Of a DNA stretch of 64,000 nucleotides, positions 12,899-24,700 are shown in pieces. The translations under genes and the position numbers were made by a program. The notes under the pieces are model-generated. The model was not told the DNA's origin. It saw nothing but the letters and a program-made list of their open reading frames with translations, and did no database searches. Location: the NCBI RefSeq assembly GCF_000264905.1, contig NW_006763133.1, positions 3,402,755 to 3,466,754 of the forward strand, read 5' to 3'. The first letter of the stretch is position 1. Every line of letters starts with the position of its first letter. This stretch comes from Stereum hirsutum FP-91666 SS1 (taxonomy: Eukaryota; Basidiomycota; Agaricomycetes; Russulales; Stereaceae).

Positions 12899-14185
12899 AT
12901 GTCTGACGTCCACGCCCACGACGACGAGGGCGACGACGACTCCCTCGACCAGCTCAATCCAAACATGGACGGCCCCCAGTCCTCCATGACCATATATCCC
13001 TCCATGCCCATGCACATGTACCCCTTCGGCACCTCCCTCCTCTCCTCCGGCCTCCCCCAGATGCGCGCCAAACGCCGCCAGGTCAAGAACGCCTGCACCA
13101 ACTGCCAGAAGGCCTGCAAGAAGTGCGACGACGCCAGACCCTGCCTCCGATGCGTCAAGTACGGCATCGCAGAGGAGTGCGTCGATTCCCAGAGGAAGGA
13201 GAGGAAGAAGGGAATCAAGAGGGGTCCTTACAAGAAGCGCGATGGAAAACGTACGTCGCCGTCCCCTGTCCCTTCCCTTGCCCGCCATTCACACACATCT
13301 CTAGACGCCGCCGGCGACCACGAACAGGTCGTCGAGGCTGAGCCCCCCCTCCCCGTTCCTCCGGGGCCCACAACCCACCCGCCGTCCATGCCGCCCCCTT
13401 ACTCCCACATCGCCCCTGTCCCCTACACCACCTACTATCCCCAGTACCCTCAGCAGTACAAACCGGGCCAGGTGGCACCACAGGCGCCACCTCAGTACTA
13501 CCAGCAGTACTTTCTCGCCCCTATACCCCACCACATGGGCCACCCCCTCTCCCAGGCTCCGGCCTATGCTCAGGTCCTCAACCACAACGGTACCCCTCCT
13601 GTCCCGACCATGATCGCGCACGGCCAGCCCCAGGACATGTCTCACGTCCACCATGCTCACGCCAACGGTAATCCGAACGGGAACGGGAACGTCAATGGGC
13701 ATGTCAACAACAACGCTGAGGGTAATGTGGACCCGAACACTCCCTCCCCTCATCCGCCCCATGCTCTCTCCGGTCACGTCGTCTATGCCGCCCCTCACCC
13801 CCAGCATCCCGCTTACACCCACGCGCAAGCTCTCCCCCAGGCTCACGCGCACGGTCAGCCCCAGTACTACCCCGCCGTCTTTACGCCTTATCCCCAGCAC
13901 TACGGCCAGCCGTACTACACCCATCCCGCTCACGCCCAGATGCAGCCCCGCTCAGAGACCCACGCACACGGCCCTCCACAGGGATATACCCAGGTCCCGC
14001 AGTACGCCCCTCCCGCGCCTTATGCGTACACTCACTCCCCGATCTATCCCTCGCATGTCACCACCGCGAAACTGTCGCCCGTGCCCGTCCAGGTGCAGAA
14101 TGGGGCCATGAACGGTGTCGTTGAGCGCGGACAGATGCAGCACGGAGGACATGGCCACGGTGCGGAGGAGGGTGAGACCGTTTGA
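12899..14185 (+). CDS. Zn2Cys6 (fungal binuclear cluster) transcription factor with Pro/Gln/His-rich C-terminus
   Basis: Two exons (12899-13250 and 13305-14185) encode 410 residues. The binuclear zinc cluster is complete: Cys66, 69, 76, 82, 85 and 94 with C-x2-C-x6-C-x5-C-x2-C-x8-C spacing, plus an extra Cys73. A strongly basic run follows (RKERKKGIKRGPYKKR), fitting a DNA-binding or nuclear-localisation role. The rest is low complexity, rich in Pro, His, Gln and Tyr, and probably a transactivation region. No fungal-specific middle homology domain is present. The 54-nt intron (GTACGT donor) is in frame, so a retained form would add 18 residues right after the basic region. The ATG at 12899 is chosen because the frame upstream reads CT-rich leader. 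Target genes are unknown. Confidence 0.85.
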   Translation: MSDVHAHDDEGDDDSLDQLNPNMDGPQSSMTIYPSMPMHMYPFGTSLLSSGLPQMRAKRRQVKNACTNCQKACKKCDDARPCLRCVKYGIAEECVDSQRKERKKGIKRGPYKKRDGKRTSPSPVPSLARHSHTSLDAAGDHEQVVEAEPPLPVPPGPTTHPPSMPPPYSHIAPVPYTTYYPQYPQQYKPGQVAPQAPPQYYQQYFLAPIPHHMGHPLSQAPAYAQVLNHNGTPPVPTMIAHGQPQDMSHVHHAHANGNPNGNGNVNGHVNNNAEGNVDPNTPSPHPPHALSGHVVYAAPHPQHPAYTHAQALPQAHAHGQPQYYPAVFTPYPQHYGQPYYTHPAHAQMQPRSETHAHGPPQGYTQVPQYAPPAPYAYTHSPIYPSHVTTAKLSPVPVQVQNGAMNGVVERGQMQHGGHGHGAEEGETV

Positions 14186-15197
14186 GGGAGAAGCTCGGGG
14201 ATACGTGCATCGCGATGTAGGTAAGTGAATATACGATCCGTCTGTCTATCTATTGGCTCTGCTTCTTTCGTTCGCTGTACATCTCTTTCTTGAATGCTGC
14301 TCCTGGCTGTACATCACAACCCTATCATCTGCCTCTGCCTCTCGTGTCTCGTCTCTTGCGTTCGTGTTCGTGTTCTGTGTTCTGTGTTACGATGTTTACG
14401 AAAGTGTCATCTCTTGCGTTCGTGTACTCCTTGATACATACATATATATATATCTGACTTCTTGCGAGTGTCTGCTCCATGCCTGCCTCGTCTGCCTCGT
14501 CTTTGCCTTCAACACCTTTTCTTGTTTCTTGTTTCTTGTTTCGAGTTCTTGTTAGCTTTGTGTTTGTGTCTGTAGTCTCGCTCTATATACGGATTCTCCC
14601 CTTCGTTCGCAGTTGAACATACGAATTTTGAGTTTAAATTTCGGTGGATGTGCCGGGTTTTTTTGGTGGCATCTACTTCCTTTGCTTGCTTGATATCGTC
14701 TGTGTCTGTGTCTGTGGCTCGTGCATGGTGTTGTGTGGTGTCTGGTCGGTCGGTCGTCGTTCGGGGTGGTCAGTTGTTCGGGGTTATTGGTAGTGGTTGT
14801 CTGTGTTGGCGCGGTGAAGTGGATGTTTGACGTTGACATTGGGTAGTTGACTAGTTGTTATAACGCCTCGCGGTGATGCAATCTACGCGTTGGTCGTCGA
14901 GTACGCCGTTCATTGGCGTACTCTGCTGCCTTCGATGTTCTCCGCGGTGTAATTCTTACTGGTACACTCGGGGCATTCGCAAGCAGCAACATAACACATC
15001 CATGGACAAGTATCTCCTCGGAATGCAGCGATGGAAGGATGATGGATGGAGAGCTCGAGGGAAATACAGGATGAACATCGAACGGTGCAATCCGCGACAG
15101 AACCGGGTGCTTCTGGATGTCGATCTAGCTGCATAAATATCTGCGAGGTGGTGTGTGCATAAATATCTGCGGAAGGTATGGAGTGTATGTATGCCTC

Positions 15198-15240
15198 GGA
15201 AGGAAGGAAGAAAGGAAGGCAAGGAAGGAAGGAAGGCAAG
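15198..15240. repeat. GGAA/GGCAAGGAA microsatellite
   Basis: A short purine tract made of GGAA and GGCAAGGAA units in an otherwise mixed sequence. Confidence 0.7.
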
Positions 15241-18200
15241 GATCCGAGGCACGCTCCGAGGAGAAGAGGAGAACTTGCACTGGGGTAGGCTTTTTGGATA
15301 TGGATTTACACGGGTGTGATTGAGATCTGTTCGTCGATCATGGTTAAGTAAGTGGTGATATTTGCCGCGGTGTGGTAAGTATCATACAGGACACAGTGTA
15401 TGCACGCATAGGACATGCAGGGTACGAAGTGGGAGGACGAAGAAGTCGAAGCGAGAGCGGAAATCGACGAAGAGAGGAGGGATCTTGTCGTCGTCGTCGT
15501 GCTGTGAAGGGCGTCTAAGTATAGTAACCGACTGGGGAGGAGGAAGCCTCCGAGGGGCAGAGGGGACGCCTGCCCCAGTGAATAGACGGTCGGTTGAGAT
15601 GCTATGTATTGCTCCATCGATGCACGACGGAAACGAGGGCGTGAATGGGGGACCGTGGTTCTTGCTTCTTGAACTCTGTTTACTTATTTATGAACGGCGA
15701 GTGCCTGGAGCGCATTCAAGTTATAAGTATCGCAAAAGTATACTTACCGTCCGGGGCGAGTGCGCACGCACGCATCCGTCACAACTTGAAGTGCCTGCCC
15801 CTTCGACATACCTCATCGAACTGTGGGTGATATGAGTGATCTATCGGTAAATATACTGTGAGGGGCAAGAAAGGGCGTCTGTGCGGGAATATGCAAGTGA
15901 GTGTGATGAGATGAGGTACAAACCCGTGTGGTAGTATCATGGCATGATTGAGTCTTTCGGCAAACCAGCCTCCGTGTGCTTTTTGCGGCATTTAGTGAGT
16001 ATAGAACTCCGGATAGTGAGCGTGAGGACGGAACGAGATTGGATTGGAACGGGGCTGCCAGTCAGTCAGCCAGTCAGGCTCGAGGACCGTGGTAGGAAGG
16101 AGATTGTTTCGGTCATATTGTGCGGCCGGGCGGGGTGGAGATGATTCCGATACGATTGATGGCACGACGGAAAAACTAGCAGTGAATGGAAGATAGATAC
16201 TGGAAAAATACGGGCTTTGTGAGAGGATGTGCGCGCGGTGGTGGATAAACTGGATTTTTGTTACAGGGTTGGTACTAGCGCGACATGTGTTATGTTCGGA
16301 AGCCCCTTAAGCGGGGTCTTTCTAACATGCGAGTTGATGGTGGGACCGCTGGACGTGAGGAATGGTGCCACTGTCGATTTCATGACATTCGGGGTATCGC
16401 ATCGATAGGTACTTCATCCCGTCCGGACAAAGTTCAAGGAGGATTGCTATGATGTATGGTTGGGCCGGACATTAACTTGGAGTGGGCGCCTGCCAGGGCC
16501 GTGATGAACGTGGTTGCATTCGGAATGAGTGTCCTTGTGCTGGATGCATGGGTGTTCCCAAAAACTCGGAATGGATGTACGTCCCAACGCGCGGATCTAC
16601 TGAAGTTGGTAGAATAAGCTTCCGATTATACTCCTGTACGGCAGGCGCCACTTTACCACACCTTCGGTGTATACTTAGCTCGACGGCCCCTAAGCGAAGG
16701 AGTAGCGAGCGAATGTCGCGATTGAACTATGTGTCTGCGGCTCTGCATGATGGCACTGGGGGTTTCTTCGAGATTGCAGGGAAGGATGCTTTCGGGATGC
16801 TTTCTTCTCTGATTCCGCTGTGTCAGCCGAAAACACGGGCTGTTATGTAGGAATGAGGAGCAAGACGCATGAGACGGATGGCCAGCCAGCTGATGTTTCG
16901 GCAGAGCCGTGAGAGATTCGATGTGTGGAAGGTGAGATAAGAAAGTGTGCGCCTGTATGTGAGAAATGACGACGGCCGCTAGACGTACATGTTAAGATCA
17001 CGAACGTTACAGTTGAAGGCTGAGCTTGGAGTTCTAAAGCAGAGCCACTCGTGGAAGGCTGAGCAGATAATACCCGTCGAAGAAATGAAGCGTAGCTCCT
17101 GGAATGCATGAAGGTTCCTGGGACATCGTGCCTATGGCCAGTGTTTGCTCCATCGATGGATGGGTCAAAGAAGAACCATGGCGGTCGGCGCTTCCTGCAA
17201 AGAAAACTGCAGATTCTGATGAGCTTGAGGTAATGACGAAACAAGAAGGGCTGATGCGAAACGGGGATATATCTCACCTATTTACCGTAAACGCGCTTTA
17301 CGCAAGGGCAATGCGTCTATGAACACATTGAAACTCAAAATTTGACTCCGACCTCGCGGGGAATGTCGTCGTGTTGCCGCGGGCCCTGTGGCGGAGTGAC
17401 GGAGATGAATCAACGCCGTAAGTACTTGAGAAGGTTTCGAGCCCAGCGGTACGCCCAAGACGGATGTGAGATGACGTGTAATGACGACTGATGGAGGTTG
17501 AAGAGCATGGACAACGTTCAAGGGCGCCGGCGATCCGAACGAGTGAGAGTTTTTGGCCATTGTTACTCGATTTTGACGTCTACGTGAACGAGGGACGGTA
17601 AGTGTTCTATATTTGAGTATACAGTCCACAAAGAAGCAGGCCATGGAATCGAAATCTTGGAGACGCAGGACGGCACCCACTGGGGTATAGAGGGCCGATA
17701 GAGAGAAAAGTTCCCCAATCATAGTGCCATATATTGTAGATGATTATTGTTAGCCTATAGGCTACTAACTCTGGTGGTCTATGTATAACACCCTGATGTA
17801 GCACGTTCGTACAGTCGGCAATTCCTAGTCTGCCGACAATCATAGTGAGCTCTGAGCCACCGAGGTGGAAGGTTTGGCAATTCGTAAAATTACCTATGCC
17901 TATGTCTGGAGTCTTGACACCATCCTTTTCTCTGCGCCACAGCATGTTCCGTTGAGGTGTTATGGCCCAACTGATTGATAGAGTAGAGATATGGGCGACT
18001 CACGAGCCGTGTGATCTCCTCTTCTACGCACCTGAGCACGGAACAGAGTTTGGGTTTGTGTGGCGAGTGCCAGGACCGCACAGTCATAACCATCCGGCCT
18101 TGACACAACGGATCGAACTTTCCGTATTGTTTGTAGTCGAAGCGTCACGGGAGTTTCGAGTCTATATGAGGCTTATTACTGCTTATTAGCTATGATAGAG

Positions 18201-18948
18201 ACGTACTTCCCATGCATCCGCAGAAGCAAAGCAGTAATTTCTGGTGCAAATAGGCTTTAGTGTGTCCGTCAAAGACGCAAACACACTAGGCGCAAAGACT
18301 ATCTTTGAAGTCATTCAGCTGATGAGGTGCAATGGACGATTAGAGACATCAGCTATCCAGCCGGGAGAGCGCTGAACGGGATGCAAGGCTGGGACTCAGC
18401 GAGCAAGACTAGTCGAGTCATCTCGGAGGAACATGGACGACGTCGTTGAACGTTAAAAGTCGGTTTGAGGTTGAACTTCCGCTAGGGTTCGGCCGCAAGA
18501 AACGAAGGACCGGTTCGTGGCGCAACGAGCCGCCTTGCCAGGGTCCTCCTTGGTTCGTGTTCGGGTGGCGTCGTTGTTGTAACTGTGCTTAGACTGTGCA
18601 GGCGGTGACCCAGACTAAGTATCCTTCAACAGGGAAAGAAAGTTAGACATTTCGCAAAACAAAAGTGACAAGAAACCTCACCGGACTTTCCGGAGTCAGC
18701 AATGTGGGCAGGCGTCAGAGCAGAAGCTTGAGACCAAGAGTGCGTCTTTACAGCGTGCTTACCCGACCTGGCATCGGTAGTTCGTGGCGTAAGGTCATGG
18801 AAGGACGTAAATGTCGCATTTCAACCACCACATCACTGGAGAGGACCGTTCTTCGTACGCACACTGCTACCGTTTTGACTCGTTGAGAAACCTGTCTCGT
18901 TCTTGCTGGCGACTTCTTCAAGCCTTCACGATCGGGAGCAAATGTCGG

Positions 18949-19052
18949 CCACGCAGGAACACCTTGGGCGAGCCGTTAGCTTCAGTCAACGATGGACTAA
19001 ATCCACGCAGGAACGGGGCGATCCGTCAGCTTCAGTTAACAACGGACCAAAT
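18949..19052. repeat. Imperfect 50-54 bp tandem duplication
   Basis: Two adjacent units (18949-19002 and 19003-19052) each begin CCACGCAGGAAC and share GGGCGAxCCGTxAGCTTCAG and GGACxAAAT, with several substitutions and a 4-nt length difference. Confidence 0.75.
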
Positions 19053-20172
19053 GGAACACACTAGGCCGCGAATTCGGCCAGGAGGTAGAGGAGAAGAATT
19101 CGATTGTCAGGAGTATATGTATCGTAACCTATGGCCCGGTGAGTGCCTCCCCATGGACTCGATTGCGGCTCAAACCATAACTCGTCACCCCGTTCCACTC
19201 GACAGAGACAAAAGGCTCTGTGATGTGACGTTCTGCCCCAGGGTTATTGTTACAGTAATCATTCGACTTTGTAGAATTGTACGGGCTACTTTGGATGCGA
19301 AAGAAGGAGGGCAAAAGCACTACGAGCGTTGCTTGGAGGATTGTCATGACCGTCAAGGTGCGTCTTATGTTCTGACTGCTCGAGGACTCTCAGCCAAGAA
19401 GAAAGAGGACCGTATGTTGCATACCACTGGCAGTAGGACCACGGTCTTCGTGGTGCGCTAGCACCTTCACATGGTCGGTTGGATCACCCTCTTCGCGACA
19501 ACTGTAATGTCACAGATGAACAACGGCTATATGCATGCCTGAGTTGGTACACGATCCAGGGATGTAAAATTCTTCGAGGAGCTGCATTGCCTCGTCGCAG
19601 ATTGTGTGGCGTACCACGCGAGGTCATTTGTTCAACGCCGTCCACTGTATAACAATGAATGGCATTCTGCCATAGCAGACATTCTAGAACTCTCGGCTTC
19701 ATTGAGCTGAGAAGCTACCAAAGGGTCCACATGGTTGGGACAGGTACAGTGCTTGAAGCCACTGTACACCGAGATATTCATCTATGGTCCCTCCACTGTG
19801 ACAGATAACCTGGAACTGGGCACAGACCACGGTTTTGTCAGGGTCTAATCACCCTCCGGGCACTTTTGTGGCATTTTATCTAGATGTCTACTACGGACGA
19901 TGGAGACAAACGTCATGAGCGTCGATGGAGCGACTGTCCGTGTGCTTCGGGCAACATCCATCCCGCAAAAACGGTGCCGTGACACACCCGCAAATTGCCC
20001 CGAAATGATTTTGGGGTGTGAAAGGAGTGTGTACGGCCAAACTGGCGTGGTCAGTCGCCCTTCTCTTTGTACCAACAAGTGATGCTACTCATCGAAGCGT
20101 ACGTAGGCCGTTCACTGCAGCACCGATACCATGCGCTATGGCACGACACATGGTTTTGCAATAAGGTCTCTA

Positions 20173-20191
20173 GCCACCCTACAGGGGTGGC
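20173..20191. repeat. Perfect 7-bp inverted repeat (hairpin)
   Basis: GCCACCC, a 5-nt loop TACAG, then GGGTGGC. It lies in the gene-poor region and has no U-tract, so its role is unknown. Confidence 0.5.
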
Positions 20192-20290
20192 GCGATGTCC
20201 CTAGGGTCGGATGGAGGAAGCAGCTGCGACGTGATAGCCATTCCAACGATTGGCCAGAAACTGCCCTTTCTCGTCTGTTGTCCAAATCAG

Positions 20291-20310
20291 CCACTCATAG
20301 CCACTCATAG
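20291..20310. repeat. 10-bp direct tandem repeat
   Basis: CCACTCATAG occurs twice back to back. Confidence 0.7.
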
Positions 20311-20503
20311 CTCCTCATCTCTATGTAGAGCGAGTTGCTCTGAGTATCTGGGCACCAGAGGACCGAGAACGATCAGAAGATACATTTGGCGTGACGCTTG
20401 CGGTGGGGGTATATCAAGTAACAAGTTCGGCAGGGTAGTGGCAGAATGACCCGATTCTTGGACCCCGGCACATATAAGCATCGCGATATCTGAGTTGACC
20501 TAC

Positions 20504-20731
20504 CAGCGTTTTCATCTCCCCGGACTGTATGTCTTCCTTCACATCTTGCCCAATCCACAGCCCAATCCAAGCTAAATCAGACTCCACCAGCTCCTGGGCC
20601 ACTGCGATGGTATACGTATGCGTGCTTGTATCCTTTGCGACGGCGTCAAGGAGCATGCCGTTGTGTGAAAGCAGACATAATTCCGTCGTCAGCGAGATGA
20701 GCGGGACGAACGAAGAGTTGGCAGTTGAACG
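20504..20731 (-). pseudogene. Isolated exon-like coding segment (gene relic or unrecognised exon)
   Basis: On the minus strand a 76-codon open segment is bounded by an acceptor-like ...CTCATATAG before 20731 and a donor-like GTAGGT after 20504. It reads as ordinary protein with alternating hydrophobic and charged residues (LISLTTELCLLSHNG, AQELVESDLAWIGLWIG, QDVKEDIQSGEMKTL). I could not find in-phase partner exons on either side: the upstream flank meets stops and the downstream flank has none that reads on. I do not recognise the family. It may be a gene fragment, or one exon of a gene whose other exons I failed to see. Confidence 0.3.
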
Positions 20732-21701
20732 CTATATGAGCACGAGGACGAGTACGGTTAGGGAAGGATAGGGGTTTCCAGTCTCGGAGACAGGAGAAAC
20801 GGAAGCAATTTGACTGGGATATCCATTCTGAGCAAGTCCGCTCGTTCTTACTCCGCTCGTGTCCAAACTCCGTCACTCCGATTTTGTTCGCACTACGCAC
20901 ATACTAGACAGCGAATTATTCAGGCTTACATCCTACACCCCATTCCTACTTTCATACTTGCTGTGGACGACCCCACTAAAATTGAATCAATGGTCAAGGT
21001 CTCCGAATAGTCTGACAGTCGAATTCACCCGCCGCTTAGTGACGAGCCATGTCTCCATTGTCAAGCGTCGCTCGCTCGAAGCTCGCAGTGTAGCGTGTAT
21101 ATCACTGTGCTGCTCGTTTATTCCAAGACTGCAAGGGGTACACACTCATGGTAAGCGAGTTATCTGGATTTCCTCAGAGTGCTGACGAGTGATAATATGA
21201 TGTCGAGAGTTCAAGTTACATTGAGTAGCTGAACTCGAAAAAACTGAAACATATGCCTTCATTGTGACACGAAGACAGATTTTTCGAAGAATTTAGCGCA
21301 ATTTACCATCGTGAAGGACGACTCGACGACCGGTGTGCAAGCTCACAGTTCGACCGTGACATTTTATGATGTCGCACAAGTTCGGCCTGAGCCTGAGGCA
21401 TTTGTAGACTTTCGATGCATCCCATAACCCAAATATTTAGGCTATAATAATGCGTCTCGGCGAACCATACGTGGGACGCATAGAACCGTTTCAAAGAATG
21501 TGTATGTTAGTTCGAAAGTATCCAGCCGATGAAAGAACGGACAGCGCGGTCATTGCCGAGCCTGGGACTTTCGTAAACGGTCACGTTCCATCAACGCGAC
21601 GCGGACAAAGTTGTCTTTGCCTCCACCGCGCCAGCGTTGCGACCACTCCCCCACCGTCGTCGTCGTCGTACACGGCTTCATCACTATAAACGGCAGAGGC
21701 G

Positions 21702-24700
21702 ATGAGCCAGCCAAGAAATAATCTGGACGCTTTGCGTAGTCGGCTCGTCGAGAAGCCCACCGCGTCCAACTCTACCCAACGCGCACAGTCTACCACCCCT
21801 GCCAATGCGACGGCAAAGGTGTGTCATGCGGTGTATATCCTGTAGTTATGCACTTATCATTCGACAGAATTTCAAGTTCAAACCGGCGAAGAGTGATGCT
21901 GTTGTACCACCTACACCTACGGTACTGAGTGCGTGCGATCCACCTCTGCTTTGAATCTCATGCTCACCATCGCCTCGAAACAAATTCAGCTCGTAAACCT
22001 TCCAACCTTCCTGCCTTCTCTACCCCAGGATTCGGCCGTGCAAAGCCCGCTCTTCCAAAGACTGTGCCTGTGAAAGCCGCACCCAGCATCGAAGTTATCG
22101 AAGGTCCTGCAGACGACGACTGCATCGATCTTTCATTCTCATCTGCGTCGCCCTCTCCCACTCGAAATCGCGCTTCCAAACGTCTTACGATTAGTAATGG
22201 ACCCACCTCTCCTCCATCTAAGCGACAAAAAGTGGCCAGTCATTCGATAAAAGGGGGTTCAAAGGATAATCTTTTCGCAGGGGTGCTGAAGGCTAGGTCA
22301 GGGGGGCCGACATCGTCTGCCACGAATCACCCAGATGCATCGTCTTCGCAGACTTGGCATTCAAGTAACCCATTGGACACATCAAAGCCAACATCACAGG
22401 CGGGACCATCGCGTTTGAAGGACAACGGGCACATTCCCACGCCTGCGTCGTCCAGCTCTGCGGCTTTGCATTCGGTGAGCACCTGTCTGATACTACACCC
22501 GAATCTTTATTCAAGGCTGCTTTATGGACTAGATGCCGACGGAGAATCTTCGAGTACTGTGCATGGCTCATCATGACCGTGTAGATTCATTGGAGCGGGA
22601 GAAATTCAAGTGCCAGATGAGCGGGGAGCCTTTCGACGTGTATCTTTCAGACCAGATGATGTAAGTGTCTATTCTCTCAATCCATGAAATTATGATGTTC
22701 ATAGTCTATGCAGTCAAATGATCGAAAATCGGAAACAAGAGATTCTTGCTATCATCAAAACTCGCGACAGTCTCCCATCAACCACTACATTTGCCGTTGC
22801 TCCTCCGACGCCGACGACGCCGATCCAGAGCCCACGGATACGATCGCATCTCTTGGATGATCCCGCCGATGACCACGATTATCACCCTCGGCCACCAGTA
22901 CAGAAGTTCGCTGCTGCCGACGAAGGAGAGACTTCTTCAACGGCTGTGAATGAAGGCGAGGATGGACCAGACGATCATGAGGCCCCGGAAAGCGATGCTG
23001 AGTATTGGCACAATTTCGATGACGCCGACGATGAGATCCTGGAGATCGAGACCCAAGGTGCTGCTGCGACGGCAGCAGCCACTGCCACGTCTTCGACGAC
23101 GAAAGTCCGTGGGCCCCTTGCGGCTGCTTCGTCAACCACATTCATCGTGGACCATTCGAAGAATCCATATTATGCAGAAGCGAAACGAGTCCTGAAGGAC
23201 ACGTTTGGACTGCCGAGCTTTCGTGTCAACCAAGCCGAAGCTATCCTCGGTACATTGGAAGGACGTGACGTCCTTATTCTTATGCCGACCGGAGGCGGGA
23301 AATCTCTCTGCTATCAAGTCCCCGCTGTCTGCAAGGCTGGCAAGACGAAAGGCGTCACCGTGGTCATTTCGCCTCTCATCGCTCTTATGCACGATCAAGT
23401 TAAGGAGCTGCAGGAGAGAGGCGTCGATGTTGAACTGTTTACATCTGAACAGAGCAATACGGAACGTGCAAGGGTGCGCAACCGGGTGAAAGCATTTGGG
23501 CAGAGGCCGGAGATTGTGTATGTTACGCCGGAGAGGTTGAAACAGAGTGATGATATGAAGGAAACGTTGTTGAAGTGTAATGAGCAGGGTGATCTGGCAA
23601 GATTCGTTGTTGACGAGGCGCACCTCATCAGTACTTGGGGCCGCGATTTTCGTGATTCGGTATGTGTTTCTTCAGTCCTCCGACAATATTTTCCACACTC
23701 GGCCTCTGGCTCGAATTCGGGTACTCATCTACATTCTTCAGTATCAACACCTGCGCACTCTCCGAAATGACTTCCCCGATGTTCCCATCATGGCGTTGAC
23801 CGCTTCGGCCACTCCAGAGGTACAAGCACACATAATCGAAGGCCTTCAATTACGCCCAGGCCATCTATTCCTCACACAGTCGTTCAATCGTCCCAATCTC
23901 CATTATTCCGTCCGCAAGAAGCCCGGTGGGAGCCTTTTCAGAACAATTGCAGATTACATCAAGAATACCCACCCCGGAAAGGCTGGCGTGATATACTGCA
24001 CAGGCCGAGATACATGTGAGAGGGTAGCGAAGGACCTGAGGGGTATGGGCCTGAAGGCGAGGCACTTTCATGCGAAGATGGTCGATGCGGACAAACAGAA
24101 AACCTTGCAAGATTGGAAGGACGGTTTTTCGGATATCATTGTCGCGACTGTGAGTATGATGGTACAGCATATGACATATACCAGCCTGACTTCTGCGATA
24201 ATAGATCGCCTTTGGCATGGGTATCAATAAGGCAAATGGTACGTTTCATGTCCATCCTCAGCAGTCCAATATTCATCTCGTGTAATCACCAGTCCGATTC
24301 GTGATCCACTACGATCTTCCATCGTCGCTCATTGGGTAAGCTTCCGAACATCGTTTTGGTGGCCCATCCACTAAATAGTTCTTTAAGTTACTATCAAGAG
24401 ACTGGTCGCGCAGGACGTGACGGGGAGAAAGCCGATTGTCTGCTCTGTACGTCCTGGAGAAAACTCTTGAGTCATCGTCTGCTGACGAATTCCCGTAGTT
24501 TACTCTTGGAAGGATTGCCAAATCCTCTTCAAACGTATCCGGGAGAACGAAGAGCTGAAGCAGGAGGACAAGGACCGTCAAATGGCCGAAGTCGGACAGG
24601 TCATCCAATTTTCACTCAACGAAGCCGATTGTCGCCGAGCGCAGATTCTTCAACATTTCGCTGAACCATTCGATCCAGCGGAGTGCCACGGGACTTGCGA

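Larger units (their letters stand above)
14186..21701. other. Gene-poor region of about 7.5 kb
   Basis: No open frame here has protein-like composition over a useful length, and I found no tRNA, rRNA or intact transposon. It opens with the 3' flank of the Zn2Cys6 gene (T-rich to about 14,650). Scattered features listed separately are a GGAA-type microsatellite, a 50-54 bp imperfect tandem duplication, a short hairpin, a 10-bp direct repeat and one isolated exon-like segment. The rest looks like unconstrained intergenic DNA or heavily decayed old sequence. Confidence 0.5.

Noticed and set aside
16301..16325. Hairpin CCCC-TTAAGC-GGGG as a terminator
   Set aside because: The stem is only four base pairs and there is no polymerase III or bacterial-type context in this fungal sequence.
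16843..17277. 144-residue ORF on the minus strand in the gene desert
   Set aside because: It is rich in Arg, Ser, His and Cys with no motif. It reads as chance open frame in mixed sequence.
18811..19461. 216-residue ORF on the plus strand
   Set aside because: Its composition is unlike a folded protein, it contains both copies of the tandem duplication, and no splice or family evidence exists.
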